Part shown: piece after piece, positions 1 to 9,600 of the stretch
Layout: each line of letters opens with the position of its first letter
Position numbering within the stretch: the stretch's first letter is position 1
DNA from: an uncultured bacterium
Lineage (GTDB): Bacteria; JAAXHH01
Assembly: GCA_913051705.1 (NCBI GenBank)
Contig: CAJXCW010000011.1
Coordinates: forward strand, 1 to 43,010
Reading direction: 5' to 3'
Length of the DNA: 43,010 bases
Notes under the pieces: generated by a model
What the model saw: only the letters and a program-made list of their open reading frames with translations
Told to the model about the DNA's origin: nothing
Database searches by the model: none
Program-made: the position numbers and the translations under genes

Positions 1-613
1 TTCCGATCTCCAGGCCGTCATCGACTGCTTTCGTCACCATTTCGGTCCGTGTCACACCCGGCGAAACGCAATTCAGTCGGATGTTGTACTGGGCCCATTC
101 TGTAGCCAGCACCTCGTTGAGCTTTATGAGGCCCGCCTTCGCGGCGGTGTAGGCCGCACGCATCGGCCAGCCGCCCATACCGTTGATCGAAGCGATGTGG
201 ACGATGCTGCCGCAGCGTTGCGGTATCATTGACTCACGGACCACCGCCTGGGTCATCAGAAATGGGCCAGTCAACATCACATCGATCTGGAAGTGCCAGT
301 CTTCTTCGCGGATGTCCTCCGATTTACCGGGCACGAAAACACCGGCACTGTTAATAAGGATGTCGATGCGCCCATGCTCTTCCGCGATCTGCCTGGTCAG
401 GGCGGTACACGATTCCCCACTTGTGACGTCGAGTTGAATCGCCTGGGCGCGCAGGCCGTCGTCCCGTATTCTGCCGGCTACCTCTTCACCGCGTTCGGAA
501 ATGAGTTCACCTATTACAACCAGGGCGCCTTCCTTTGCGAACTTCTCAGCGATAGCCCGTCCAATGCCCTGGCCGGCGCCCGTCACGACAGCGACACGAT
601 TTCTAAGCTGCAA
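1..613 (-). CDS. SDR-family oxidoreductase, 3' end outside the window
   Basis: Classical short-chain dehydrogenase/reductase, NAD(P)-dependent and cytosolic. About 204 of the usual ~250 residues are present; the C-terminus lies beyond base 1. Reading the minus strand, the Rossmann motif TGAGQGIGRAIAEKF is near residue 10. The NSAG motif follows (ILINSAG), then the catalytic serine region (HIASINGMGG) and the active-site YTAAK, then NCVSPGVTRTEM. The start is taken as TTG at 613 because GAAAGGAG sits 7-8 bases upstream and no ATG or GTG fits the Rossmann start better. The substrate cannot be read from the sequence; annotations such as 3-oxoacyl-ACP reductase or gluconate 5-dehydrogenase would be guesses. 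No disruption is seen. A kinase fragment lies directly upstream on the same strand. Confidence 0.93.
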   Translation of the reverse strand, partial: MQLRNRVAVVTGAGQGIGRAIAEKFAKEGALVVIGELISERGEEVAGRIRDDGLRAQAIQLDVTSGESCTALTRQIAEEHGRIDILINSAGVFVPGKSEDIREEDWHFQIDVMLTGPFLMTQAVVRESMIPQRCGSIVHIASINGMGGWPMRAAYTAAKAGLIKLNEVLATEWAQYNIRLNCVSPGVTRTEMVTKAVDDGLEIG

Positions 614-635
614 GTTTGTGCTCCTTTCGCCACCC

Positions 636-818
636 TTATCGTGCCCGTAAACGACGAAGCCGTGCAGCCTCATTCCGGACGGCTTCGGGGAGCATCTTGA
701 GGCCTACTTCACGTTTTAGCCTGGTATCCTCGGCAAGGTACACTTCTCCCATACCACCTTTACCGAGAAGGCGGAGCATCTTGTATTGGCCTATGATTAT
801 GTGCTGGTCAAGTCCCAT
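636..818 (-). pseudogene. N-terminal fragment of a Ser/Thr protein kinase
   Basis: A 60-codon frame that matches the first two beta strands of a Hanks-type protein kinase: [20 protein letters not shown] (glycine-rich loop) followed by [19 protein letters not shown] with the ATP-binding lysine. After about residue 45 the similarity stops and the frame ends. The rest of the kinase (HRD, DFG and APE motifs, and any C-terminal sensor) is absent. I see no convincing ribosome-binding site. It lies 22 bases upstream of the SDR start, on the same strand. It is most likely a truncated relic and not a working gene. A second fragment of the same type lies at the other end of the window (42102-42311). 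Confidence 0.7.
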
Positions 819-1098
819 AAATCACGCATTTCGTCCGGATCAGATTATCCCCTCATGGATCACTATTCAATTCTGAAAACGTTTTGAAATTTGGAACATA
901 TATGGCGAGGAAGACCCTGTCCATACCGCCTCTGCTTGGGGATGGAGGATACGATGATGAGGTTATAACATCAGGTTAATGAATGAAAATAGATGATTGC
1001 CTGATCGAATTCCAGTCTTTTTACAATCACGCCCGGCATTATGTCATTATCCACCATATTTAGTTTACGATGTTTTCCCTGAAATCCCGACTATATAA

Positions 1099-1129
1099 CT
1101 GATGTTACTCAAAGATCGCGTAACATCAG
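1099..1129. repeat. 10-bp perfect inverted repeat (hairpin)
   Basis: CTGATGTTAC and GTAACATCAG flank an 11-base loop. On the plus strand the hairpin is followed by a mildly T-rich run (GTATTTTGTG), so a weak terminator or an operator are both possible. The half-site TAACATCAGG also occurs alone near 967. Confidence 0.45.
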
Positions 1130-1136
1130 GGTATTT

Positions 1137-1220
1137 TGTGCTTGGTACTTTGTTCTTTGATGGATTCGACTCATAAGCTGCCGCTATAATTTGAAGGCTT
1201 TTAACAAAGTACAAAGCACA
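1137..1220. repeat. Opposed AAAGTACAAAG-type repeat arms around a 40-base core
   Basis: The left arm (1137-1163) reads TGTGCTTGGTACTTTGTTC and onwards. The right arm (1203-1220) reads AACAAAGTACAAAGCACA. The two are imperfect reverse complements, so the whole can fold on itself. The same hexamer-based unit recurs near 14439, 17159, 31968, 32051 and 33228, always between genes. Confidence 0.5.
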
Positions 1221-1331
1221 TTTAAAGTTGATACCATCGGCAGAATACCATATTATAATGAGGGATGGATGGCCGGGATTTACGACATGGGATTATCCGA
1301 GAAGGATATCCGGGAGATCACATAAGAGACC

Positions 1332-1933
1332 TCATTTTAAATCCTCGATGAATTGACGCCAGAGATGCTCCGTTGAACCGCCCAATATCTCAACTGCGTC
1401 TCTAAAGGGTGTCCCTTGTGATATAGCTTTGAGAAAGCGCTGGTATGACTGGAGGTCCCGGTCGTGGAGATATTCGACAAACATGGCACTCTGGCGGTAA
1501 AACAGGTGGTGTTGTAATCCGAGCACGGCGGCCGTCTTCCGAAAAAGATAGGCGCCGGTGTCTTCTGGCGTGAATGTTTCTCCGGAGAGCATAGCACGTC
1601 GCGCCGTGGTTCGGTCTACGGGTTCGGCGCCGCCACCTTCCGATACAAATACGGACAGCCCCTCCTGAAACCAGACCGGAAGACCCGTCTGGTAGGCGAA
1701 CCCCCCATGGTTTGTATCATGTGAAGATGAGAAAGTTCATGGGGCAGAATGCCCTGATGCGTATCGGTCTCGAACGCTCTGGGCTCATAATAAATCCTCG
1801 GATCTACCTGGTGCGCGATAAAGGCATCGGTGGAGGCCAATAGCGCCATCCCTGCTCGGGTGGTATATAATCCTGCTGCAACAGCCAGAATCAGAAACAG
1901 GCCGATCCACAAGAATATCATACGGAGACGCAT
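1332..1933 (-). pseudogene. Membrane-anchored zinc peptidase (peptidase MA-like), one frameshift
   Basis: Two frames together give one protein of about 200 residues. Part one starts at ATG 1933 with a single N-terminal membrane helix (FLWIGLFLILAVAAGL) and reaches LPHELSHLHMIQTMGG, where HELSH is an HExxH zinc site. Part two, in another frame, continues GFAYQTGLPVWFQEGLSVFV. The glutamate of this W-F-x-E-G-L block is the typical third zinc ligand of MA-clan gluzincins. It then runs through MLSGETFTPEDTG to the stop at 1332. The join lies in a run of six C at 1701-1706 (plus strand); one extra C would restore the frame. It is therefore either a recent pseudogene or a homopolymer sequencing error. 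Its ATG overlaps the stop of the upstream MFS gene by one base, implying translational coupling. Confidence 0.7.
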
Positions 1934-3078
1934 TATTCGTCCTGTTCTTTGTCTAAGTTTTCGCCCCTGAGCGAGCCTAACATGCGCAGGGCGGGTGAGA
2001 TGACGGCCATCGTGGTCACCACGGCGATAGTGCCGATCCCGCCGCTTACCACGGAGAACACCGGTCCGAACCAGTGGGCGACCAGGCCGGATTCGAGGCC
2101 GCCGAGTTCGTTGGACGCTCCGATGAATACGCTGCTGACGGCGGAGACCCGGCCCCGCATCCGGTCGGGCGTCAACAGTTGCAGCAGGGTATGGCGGATG
2201 ACCATGCTGATGTTGTCCAGGGCGCCGGTTAGAAACAACATCAGCATGGATAGCCAGAACGATTCGGAAATCCCGAATACAATCGTCGCCAGTCCGAAAC
2301 CTGCCACAGCCAGGAGCATATTGCGTCCGGCTTTCGACATCGGCGTCAGGTGGGCCAGCAGGATCGCCATGCAAAACGACCCGACAGCCGGCGCTGCGTT
2401 AAGCCAGCCGAATCCCCGTGCGTCTACATGCAGGATGTCCTCAGCAAAAATCGGCAGCAGATAGACGGCGCCGCCGAGCAGGACCGCGAACAGATCCAGA
2501 GAAATGATGGTGAGCAGAATACGCTTTCGGCAGAGAAATTCAATGCCGGCCAGGACCGTGCGTAAAGAAGCCGTTTCCGTGTGTTTCTCCGGGACATGAT
2601 GAAAGGGAAGCCGTTGAAGCCAGATGATAAAGAGTAGAGAGCTGGTCGCACAGATGACATAGGCCGCCGGTATATTCCACAGGAGGATAAATCCTCCGAT
2701 CGCCGGGCCGGCCACCGAAGTGATCTGGAATAGGCTCATATTCCAGGTGACCGCGTTGGCAAATATCTCACGTGGTACAATCTGCGGCAACAGCGCCACG
2801 CGAGCAGGCCTTCCGAACATAACAAAGGCGGCATCGAGGAAGAGAAGAAGGTACATCACATCGGTCGGTCCCTCAAAATAGGAAAGCGCCGCCAACCCCA
2901 ACGACGTGACCGTCATGCCAACCATGCTCAAGGTGACCACGTGTAATCGGTTGTAGCGATCGGCGATAAAACCTGCCGGCAGTGCCAATAACATCGCAGG
3001 GATCGCCTTCGTGAGTCCTACCAGACCCAGTGATAAGGCTTCCCCTGTCCGCTGGTACATCTCCCACCCGATTGCCAC
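1933..3078 (-). CDS. MFS transporter
   Basis: Major facilitator superfamily permease of the inner membrane, of the MFS_3/enterobactin-exporter-like type. It has many hydrophobic helices, the inter-helix motif GFIADRYNRLHVV (motif A, G-x-x-x-D-R) near residue 36, and a second-half equivalent near LTPDRMRGRVSAV. The substrate is unknown. The only canonical start is GTG 3078, but the frame stays open upstream to 3204. Those residues (AYRKYVFGWLFAAIGTQIQG) are exactly the usual first transmembrane helix of this family. No ATG, GTG or TTG exists in that extension, although AGGAAAGG lies at 3193-3200 with ATC at 3183 at proper spacing. The real protein is thus probably about 35 residues longer. It is coupled to the downstream peptidase gene by a TAATG overlap. 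Confidence 0.88.
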   Translation of the reverse strand: MAIGWEMYQRTGEALSLGLVGLTKAIPAMLLALPAGFIADRYNRLHVVTLSMVGMTVTSLGLAALSYFEGPTDVMYLLLFLDAAFVMFGRPARVALLPQIVPREIFANAVTWNMSLFQITSVAGPAIGGFILLWNIPAAYVICATSSLLFIIWLQRLPFHHVPEKHTETASLRTVLAGIEFLCRKRILLTIISLDLFAVLLGGAVYLLPIFAEDILHVDARGFGWLNAAPAVGSFCMAILLAHLTPMSKAGRNMLLAVAGFGLATIVFGISESFWLSMLMLFLTGALDNISMVIRHTLLQLLTPDRMRGRVSAVSSVFIGASNELGGLESGLVAHWFGPVFSVVSGGIGTIAVVTTMAVISPALRMLGSLRGENLDKEQDE

Positions 3079-3244
3079 GCCCTGAATCTGGGTACCGATC
3101 GCGGCGAAAAGCCAGCCGAATACATACTTACGATAGGCATCGATCCGAAATGCTGCATAGGCATCATGTTTTTCTATAGAGATTCGATTCGTCCTTTCCT
3201 GGTTTTACTCACATGGACAAAAGTCACTCGCTGTTTCATTCCTC

Positions 3245-3258
3245 TTGATATTAATCAA
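3245..3258. promoter_or_regulatory. FNR/CRP-family box
   Basis: TTGATATTAATCAA is a perfect palindrome matching the FNR-type consensus TTGAT-N4-ATCAA. It sits in the divergent intergenic region between the MFS gene (minus) and the DUF6785 gene (plus), so a Crp/Fnr-family regulator could act on either. A TTATTA hexamer at 3268 is a possible -10 but lies too close for a standard class II FNR promoter. No regulator of this family is seen in the window. Confidence 0.4.
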
Positions 3259-3301
3259 AGGCAGGTGTTATTATCAAGGATCTTTGTTCATAGGCACGCC
3301 A

Positions 3302-3367
3302 ATCATAATTCATAATTGCTGATCCCAGCGAGCGCTACGCGGTTCATAATTCATAATTCATAATTCA
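3302..3367. repeat. AATTCATAATTC tandem repeat
   Basis: Several copies of the decamer TTCATAATTC occur in two blocks around a GC-rich core (GCTGATCCCAGCGAGCGCTA, then CGCGG). The second block runs to 10 bases before the start codon of the next gene. Confidence 0.65.
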
Positions 3368-3376
3368 AAAATCCAT

Positions 3377-5365
3377 ATGTCCCTTTCCCGTATTCAAATA
3401 AAATCTATCCGCCAAAGTCAGCAATCCTCTCCTTCCCCGCTTCCGGTATCGGCCGGACTGACGATCAGGGCAATATCCGTTGGGCTTATCCTGTCGGTGC
3501 TGCTGAATATCTGGGGGATTCATTCATCCTATGTCACCAATGCCTCTATCGTCAGCCTGGCGCACCTGCCAATTACTACGGTATTCCCCTTTGTGCTGGT
3601 CGTCTTTGGCTTGAATCCGTTAATCAAATGGATCTTGCCAGGTAAAGGATTCACCCGCCAGGAACTGATCATTGTTTTCTTTCTGGTGTTTACCGCCTCG
3701 GCCATCCCCGCATGGGCGTTCAGTTCCTACGCGCTGTCGGTCATCAGCGGCCCCAATTATTTTGTGAGTCCCGAGAACCGTTGGGCGGAACTCTTCTTAT
3801 CTTCGGTTCCCTCCTGGTTGATCGTGCCCAACACGGATAATGCCCTCACCCCATTTTTTGAGGGGCTGGGGTCTGGCGATACTGCTGTCTGGCAGGTATG
3901 GATTATTCCTCTATTCTGGTGGCTTACGTTTTACGCGGCTATTTTTATCGTTGGGGCCTCGTTGATGGTCATTTTACGCAAGCAATGGGTAGAGCACGAA
4001 CGTCTCTCTTTTCCGCTGGCTCAGGTGCCCTTGTTACTGATCGAAGGCACAGATGGTCCATCCCTCTGGCCCCCTATCGTCAGAAGTCCTCTTTTCTGGA
4101 TGGGATTCGGAATCACCTTTTTTATTCTGTTATGGAATATGATCGGCTATTTTGGCTATCTGCCCACGATACGTATCGGACCGACGCATGCCACAGGGCT
4201 GGTGCTTTTTGACAAGGCCCCCAACATCAGCATCCGATTTAACTATCTGGTCGCCGGTATTGCCTATTTTACCCGTATAGAAGTGTTGTTCAGCGTCTGG
4301 TTTTTCTATCTGTTACGGATTATCCAGGAAGGCATGATGAATAACATGGGCGTCGCCAATAGTTACATGGTCCTTCAATTTCAACATCTGGGCGGACTGC
4401 TCACCATGGTCGTTTTTACCCTGTGGATGGCGCGAAGACATTTGAAACAGGTGTTTTATCATGCGCTCGGTCGTCCAAGTGATCTGGATGAAAGCAGAGA
4501 ATTTTTTTCTTATCGTCTGGCCGTATTCGGCGTGGCAGGCGGTTATCTATATCTGGTCGCCTGGCTGTATGCCGCCGGTGGGTCGCTTGTCCTGATTATC
4601 GTCATGATCACCATGTCCCTGCTGATTTTTGTCGGGATCTCACGGGTCGTGGCTGAAACAGGTCTGGCCGCCTTCGACATTCCCTACGACGCCGCCAACC
4701 GTGTTACCGTGGTGGTGGTCGGTACGGACCATATCGACGCGCAAACGCTGACGACGATGACCTTATGCCATACCTTCGCACGTAACTGGCGGACGCTGGG
4801 CATGTGTTCTATGGCGCATGCGGCCAAAATGGGAGATGTCATGGGCGGCGGTGTGGGCAAGGGGGTGTTCGGCATGATTACACTGACGCTGGTCTTGAGT
4901 ACGGCGACCGCGTTTGTCTACACCATCTATCTGGGATATGACTTCGGCGCGTCTCAGTTTACGGGTACGGCTTTTAAAAGAGGGGCGCAAGAGGTCTGGG
5001 ATGAGCTGGCCGGCTGGATCAACAACGCCCATCCCTATAAATCAACCCATGTCATCTATAGCAGTTCCGGTATACTGGTGATGTTCTTTTTACTCATTGT
5101 TCACCACCGATTCACCTGGTGGCCGCTCCATCCGATTGGATTCGGCGTCGTGGCTACCCACAGCGTAAACATGGCCGTCGCCAACTTTTTTTTCGTGTGG
5201 CTGGTGAAGGTGGTTATTTTCAGAGTGGGCGGCGTGGCCCTCTATCGAACCGTGCAACCTCTTGTGATCGGTATGATCGTCGCCTATGCCACCGGCGTGT
5301 TTATTTCCTTCGTCGTAGACCTGATCTGGTTCCCCGCCAATGGGCATCAGATTCATTCATTTTAG
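3377..5365 (+). CDS. DUF6785/DUF6784-family integral membrane protein
   Basis: A 662-residue polytopic inner-membrane protein with about 14 hydrophobic helices. The N-terminal two-thirds resemble DUF6785: an opening helix with GLILSVLLNIWGIHSSYV, then LTPFFEGLG and WVEHERLSFPLAQVPLLL. The last third resembles the DUF6784 tail (NMAVANFFFVWLVKVVIFR, then VGGVALYR). The overall fold is reminiscent of oligopeptide-transporter-like permeases, so solute transport is a reasonable inference. No substrate is established. The ATG start has no clear Shine-Dalgarno site and follows an AT-rich repeat. The gene stands alone between the FNR-type box and the efflux operon. It is intact and full length for the family. 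Confidence 0.8.
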   Translation: MSLSRIQIKSIRQSQQSSPSPLPVSAGLTIRAISVGLILSVLLNIWGIHSSYVTNASIVSLAHLPITTVFPFVLVVFGLNPLIKWILPGKGFTRQELIIVFFLVFTASAIPAWAFSSYALSVISGPNYFVSPENRWAELFLSSVPSWLIVPNTDNALTPFFEGLGSGDTAVWQVWIIPLFWWLTFYAAIFIVGASLMVILRKQWVEHERLSFPLAQVPLLLIEGTDGPSLWPPIVRSPLFWMGFGITFFILLWNMIGYFGYLPTIRIGPTHATGLVLFDKAPNISIRFNYLVAGIAYFTRIEVLFSVWFFYLLRIIQEGMMNNMGVANSYMVLQFQHLGGLLTMVVFTLWMARRHLKQVFYHALGRPSDLDESREFFSYRLAVFGVAGGYLYLVAWLYAAGGSLVLIIVMITMSLLIFVGISRVVAETGLAAFDIPYDAANRVTVVVVGTDHIDAQTLTTMTLCHTFARNWRTLGMCSMAHAAKMGDVMGGGVGKGVFGMITLTLVLSTATAFVYTIYLGYDFGASQFTGTAFKRGAQEVWDELAGWINNAHPYKSTHVIYSSSGILVMFFLLIVHHRFTWWPLHPIGFGVVATHSVNMAVANFFFVWLVKVVIFRVGGVALYRTVQPLVIGMIVAYATGVFISFVVDLIWFPANGHQIHSF

Positions 5366-5392
5366 CACCCCTCTCTTTTTTTATAAAACCCG

Positions 5393-5421
5393 TTGACACC
5401 TCCAAAGAATTGTCTTATTAT
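5393..5421 (+). promoter_or_regulatory. Sigma-70 promoter of the RND efflux operon
   Basis: TTGACA (5393-5398), a 17-base spacer and TATTAT (5416-5421). The efflux operon begins 114 bases downstream. TTACT tetranucleotide repeats (about 5439-5457) lie in the leader. The stretch GTTGACACCTC recurs in the promoter at 27908. Confidence 0.7.
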
Positions 5422-5534
5422 GCGTGGCAAAGTTAGTGATTACTTACTTACTTACTGATGCTGTTTATCAGGGTGGGGAGCGGGTGGCTCGTGGCGGGTT
5501 GACTAAATAATCTCGTATCTAAGGAGCTCTTTTT

Positions 5535-6596
5535 ATGATAGGCCGGTTTTCGCGGCATTACATTTTACCAGTAGGTCTGATGGTGATGGTCACCTTGTCG
5601 GGTTGCGGTGAAAGCGGGAATGCTGCCGGTGAAGAGAAGGCGGTGCGGAAAAAACGTGCTGTCAATGTGATTGTCAGTCCGGTACAGATCCGGTCATTTA
5701 CCAATTATCTGAACCTGGTCGGTGAGGTCAAACCCCGGCGGCGGGTAGTGGTCAGTATCGAGGCGAACGGTATGATCGAACGGATTGCCATTAAAAAAGG
5801 GCAATGGGTAAAAAAGAACACGGTTCTTGCAGAAATTGAGGATGATTTATTACAGGCAGAATTCCGTGAGGCGCAAGCCTCCTTGAAAGCCAGCACACTC
5901 AATCTGAATAATCAGAAGAAACTGTTCGATCAAAAGGCGGCGGCTGAATCCGCCTATCTTGACACGCAGTATCTGTATGACATCGCCAAGGCGCGGTTGA
6001 CCCATGTACAGGCCCGATTAAACAAGACGATTATCCAGGCCCCCATATCGGGGGTGATTGACGATCGGTTTCTGGAAGAGGGAGAACTGGCCATCGCCGG
6101 TGTTGCCTTTGTAGAAATTGTTGAAATCGATCGGGTTAAAATTGTGGCCGGCGTCCCGGAACGATATCTGAGATATGTACAAAAAGGGACGGAAGCCGTC
6201 CTGAACTTTCCTGCCTATCCGGACACCATCCGGGTGGGGCGAGTGACCTATGTGGGGACCACCCTGGATCCGGACAACCGGACGGTCCCGATAGAGATTG
6301 AAATATCGAATTCGGATAACATATTGAAACCCGAGATGGCGACGACGATTCGTGTCGTGAAGGATTATATCTCCGAGACAATCGTTATTCCGCAAGATGC
6401 AGTCATCGATACAGATCAGGGTATGGTGGTATTCATTGTCGATGGAAATATGGCAAAAGCCATGCCGGTGACACTGGGATCAGTGTCTCAGGATCAGGTG
6501 GTGGTGACGGAGGGGCTGGATGTGGATATGCCTTTGATTACGGTGGGCCACCGGGATCTGGTTAATGGAGAGCTTGTCGAGGTTAAAGAAAAGTAG
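5535..6596 (+). CDS. RND efflux membrane fusion protein (periplasmic adaptor lipoprotein)
   Basis: HlyD/AcrA-type adaptor linking an inner-membrane RND pump to a TolC channel. The 353 residues begin with a lipoprotein signal (ILPVGLMVMVTLSGC; lipobox L-S-G-C at about residue 24). A first barrel-sandwich half follows (VVSIEANGMIERIAIKKGQW, ending in VKKNTVL), then a short alpha-helical hairpin (LLQAEFREAQASLKASTLNL onwards). The second lipoyl half (IIQAPISGVIDDRFLEEGEL) and beta-barrel domains (IVAGVPERYLRYVQKG) complete the fold. The start is ATG 5535 after AAGGAGC. It is the first gene of a four-gene operon; the RND gene starts 35 bases after its stop. Substrates cannot be predicted. Confidence 0.93.
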   Translation: MIGRFSRHYILPVGLMVMVTLSGCGESGNAAGEEKAVRKKRAVNVIVSPVQIRSFTNYLNLVGEVKPRRRVVVSIEANGMIERIAIKKGQWVKKNTVLAEIEDDLLQAEFREAQASLKASTLNLNNQKKLFDQKAAAESAYLDTQYLYDIAKARLTHVQARLNKTIIQAPISGVIDDRFLEEGELAIAGVAFVEIVEIDRVKIVAGVPERYLRYVQKGTEAVLNFPAYPDTIRVGRVTYVGTTLDPDNRTVPIEIEISNSDNILKPEMATTIRVVKDYISETIVIPQDAVIDTDQGMVVFIVDGNMAKAMPVTLGSVSQDQVVVTEGLDVDMPLITVGHRDLVNGELVEVKEK

Positions 6597-6631
6597 GAAA
6601 CACCTGTCGCTCTACAAAGGAGTTGGGGGTT

Positions 6632-9600
6632 ATGATCGTTTCGGATTTATCCATAAAGAATAAGACCAGTGTATTTGTCCTGACCGGTTTAATCATTCTA
6701 ATGGGGCTTACGGCGTATTTCTCCCTGCCGCGTGAGTCGGCGCCGTCAATTACCATTCCCATCATTATTGTGGCCACGCCCTACATCGGCGTATCGCCTG
6801 CCGATATGGAGAATCTGGTTACACAACCCATTGAAAAGCGCCTCAAGGAGCTATCGGACGTTAAAGAAATCACGTCAACTTCGAGTGAAGGCATCTCGAC
6901 GGTCGTGATCGAATTTGAAACCGATGTAAATATCGACAACGCGCTTCAAAAAGTGCGTGAGAAGGTTGATCTGGCCAGGACGGAAATTCCTCAAGATGCA
7001 GAGGAGTCCAGCATCAATGAGATTAATTTTGATAATGTTCCCATCATGGTGGTTAATGTATCCGGGTCCCATAATCTTGTGACGCTCAAAGATATTGCGG
7101 AAGACCTGGAAGATCGGATCGAATCTGTCTCCGGTGTACTGGATGTGACTCTGGTTGGTGGATTGGAGCGAGAGGTTCAGGTGGACGTCGATCCGAACCG
7201 GCTGACGTATTACAATCTGGGACTTGAAGATATCATAGAGACGATCCGGGAGGAGAATTTAAATATACCGGGCGGCTCGATAAAAACCAGTACACTTCGA
7301 TACGCCGTGCGTGTACCGGGAGAGTTTTCCAATACTCAGGAGATCGGTGATCTGGTGATAGAAGCCCGAAATAACCAGCCGATTTTCATTCGCGATGTAG
7401 CCACCGTCCGGTTTGGTTTCAAGGAGGCCACCACCTACGCCCGGTTCAACGGGCTGCCTTGCGTGTCCTTGAATGTACAGAAACGCACCGGTGAGAATTT
7501 GATTAAAATCGCGGATGCGGTGAACGCGTTGCTGGATGAAGAACGAAATAGACTCCCAGCTTCGGTAGAACTCACGGTGCTGGCAGACCAATCTAAAGAT
7601 GTCCGGCGGATGGTTAGTGATCTGGAGAATAATATCATAACGGGCTTGATCCTTGTCGTCATTGTTCTCTTCCTGTTCATGGGTATCCGCAATGCCATGT
7701 TCGTGGCTATAGCGATCCCGCTTTCCATGCTGCTGTCGTTCATCGTCCTCGAAGCGATGGGATACACACTGAATATGGTGGTGCTCTTCAGCCTTATTCT
7801 GGCGCTGGGTATGCTGGTGGACAATGCAATTGTCATCGTGGAGAACATCTATCGTCATTGTGAAGAAGGGTATAGCCTTGTCGAGGCGGCGATGAAGGGA
7901 GCTGGTGAGGTGGCGATTCCTGTGATTGCCTCTACGCTGACTACGTTATGCGCCTTCGCGCCCATGCTCTTCTGGCCCGGTATTATTGGTGAATTCATGG
8001 GGTATCTGCCGGCGACTCTCATCATCACACTGACGGCCTCCCTGTTTGTCGGACTGGTTATCAATCCCACGATCTGCTCTGTATTGATGACGGTAAACAA
8101 AAAGCATCAGGAGCAACAATGGCTTCAACGGTTTCGTTTTGCCTATCAGCATTTCCTCGGATGGGCGTTAGATCACCGGGGACGTATTCTGGGCACCACT
8201 TTCGGATTGCTTATAAGCATGTTTGTGCTGTACGGATATTTTGGTAAAGGGGTGGAATTTTTTCCGGAAACTGAACCCAATCAGGCCTTCATCGATGTCA
8301 ATGCCGCCATCGGCACCAGACTGGACATCTCGGATGATATCGTCCGGCAGGTCGAGGCCTCTCTGGCCGGCATACCGGGTATTAGCCTGTTTACAGCGAA
8401 TGTCGGTTCTTCACCTGATCCTTCGGATTTCAGCAGCAGCGGTGGGGGGACGCCGCATAAATCCCGTATCATTGTAGATTTTGTTGAACGGGCGGATCGA
8501 ACCCAGTCCTCATTTACTACCGTTGAGATGATCCGTGAGCGCACGGCCGGTCTGGTGGGGGCCCGGGTCGAACTCGTGACCCCATCTCAAGGACCACCAA
8601 CCGAACCGCCCGTTAAAATCGAAATCGTTGGCGACGACTTCACGGTGCTTGGCAGATTATCCAAAGAAATCACCCAGCGTATCCAGGATATACCCGGGCT
8701 TGTGGATCTGAAAGATGACTATGATTCAGGAAAACCGGAGTTGAAAGTAGAAATAAATCGGACTCAGGCTGCCCTCCTCGAACTGAATACGTCGTTAATC
8801 GCCCGGACCGTACGGACGGCGATTAACGGCACCGAAGCGTCCGAGTTCAGGGTAGGCGAGGACGAATACGACATTGTGGTCCGATTCGCCGAACAATCCC
8901 GAGGATCGTTTGCTGATCTGAATCGTTTGCATGTGATGCATGATGGAATATTGATTCCTCTGGCCAACCTGGCAACAATAAAAGTGGTCGGGGGCGTTGG
9001 ATCTATTAAACGCAAGGATCAGGAACGGGTGGTGTCGATTATCGGGAATGTTGAAGGTCGTTTGCCCAGTGAGGTGCTTAAAGAAATTCAGGGCACGATG
9101 AACGGGTATCAACTGCCGAGCGGTTATGTCGTGCGTTATGCCGGTGAAAATGTCGAGCAGGACGAATCGCAGGATTTCCTTACCAAGGCGTTTGTCATCG
9201 CCCTGTTGATGATCACCCTCGTCCTGGTCACTCAGTTCAATTCCATTACCATGCCCTTTATCATCGTGATGTCGGTCCTTCTTTCTCTGATCGGGGTCCT
9301 CCTGGGGTTAATGGTCACCGCGACGCCCTTCGGGATTATCATGACGGGGATAGGGGTGATCAGTCTGGCAGGGGTGGTTGTTAATAACGCGATTGTATTG
9401 ATTGACTACATCCGAAAACTGCGTGAACGGGGCCTCGGGCGCCGCGAGGCGATCATCCAGGGCGGCGTGACGCGTCTGCGGCCGGTGATCTTAACGGCGA
9501 TGACCACTATCCTCGGTTTGATTCCATTGGGTACCGGTTTCAGCGTCAATTTCGCCACATTAAGCTTTGAGATCGGTGGAGAGAGTTCGCAGTGGTGGGG

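Larger units (their letters stand above)
819..1331. other. Gene-poor stretch with hairpin and repeat arms
   Basis: About 510 bases without a convincing gene. It contains a 10-bp perfect inverted repeat at 1099-1129 and two opposed copies of an AAAGTACAAAG-type repeat at 1137-1163 and 1203-1220. A short plus-strand frame ends at about 1324 with the residues GIYDMGLSEKDIREIT. It looks protein-like and could be the tail of a lost gene, but I cannot assign it to a family. Confidence 0.5.

Noticed and set aside
1949-2464. 171-codon plus-strand frame within the MFS gene
   Set aside because: Shadow of the MFS transporter; no motif, no start signal.
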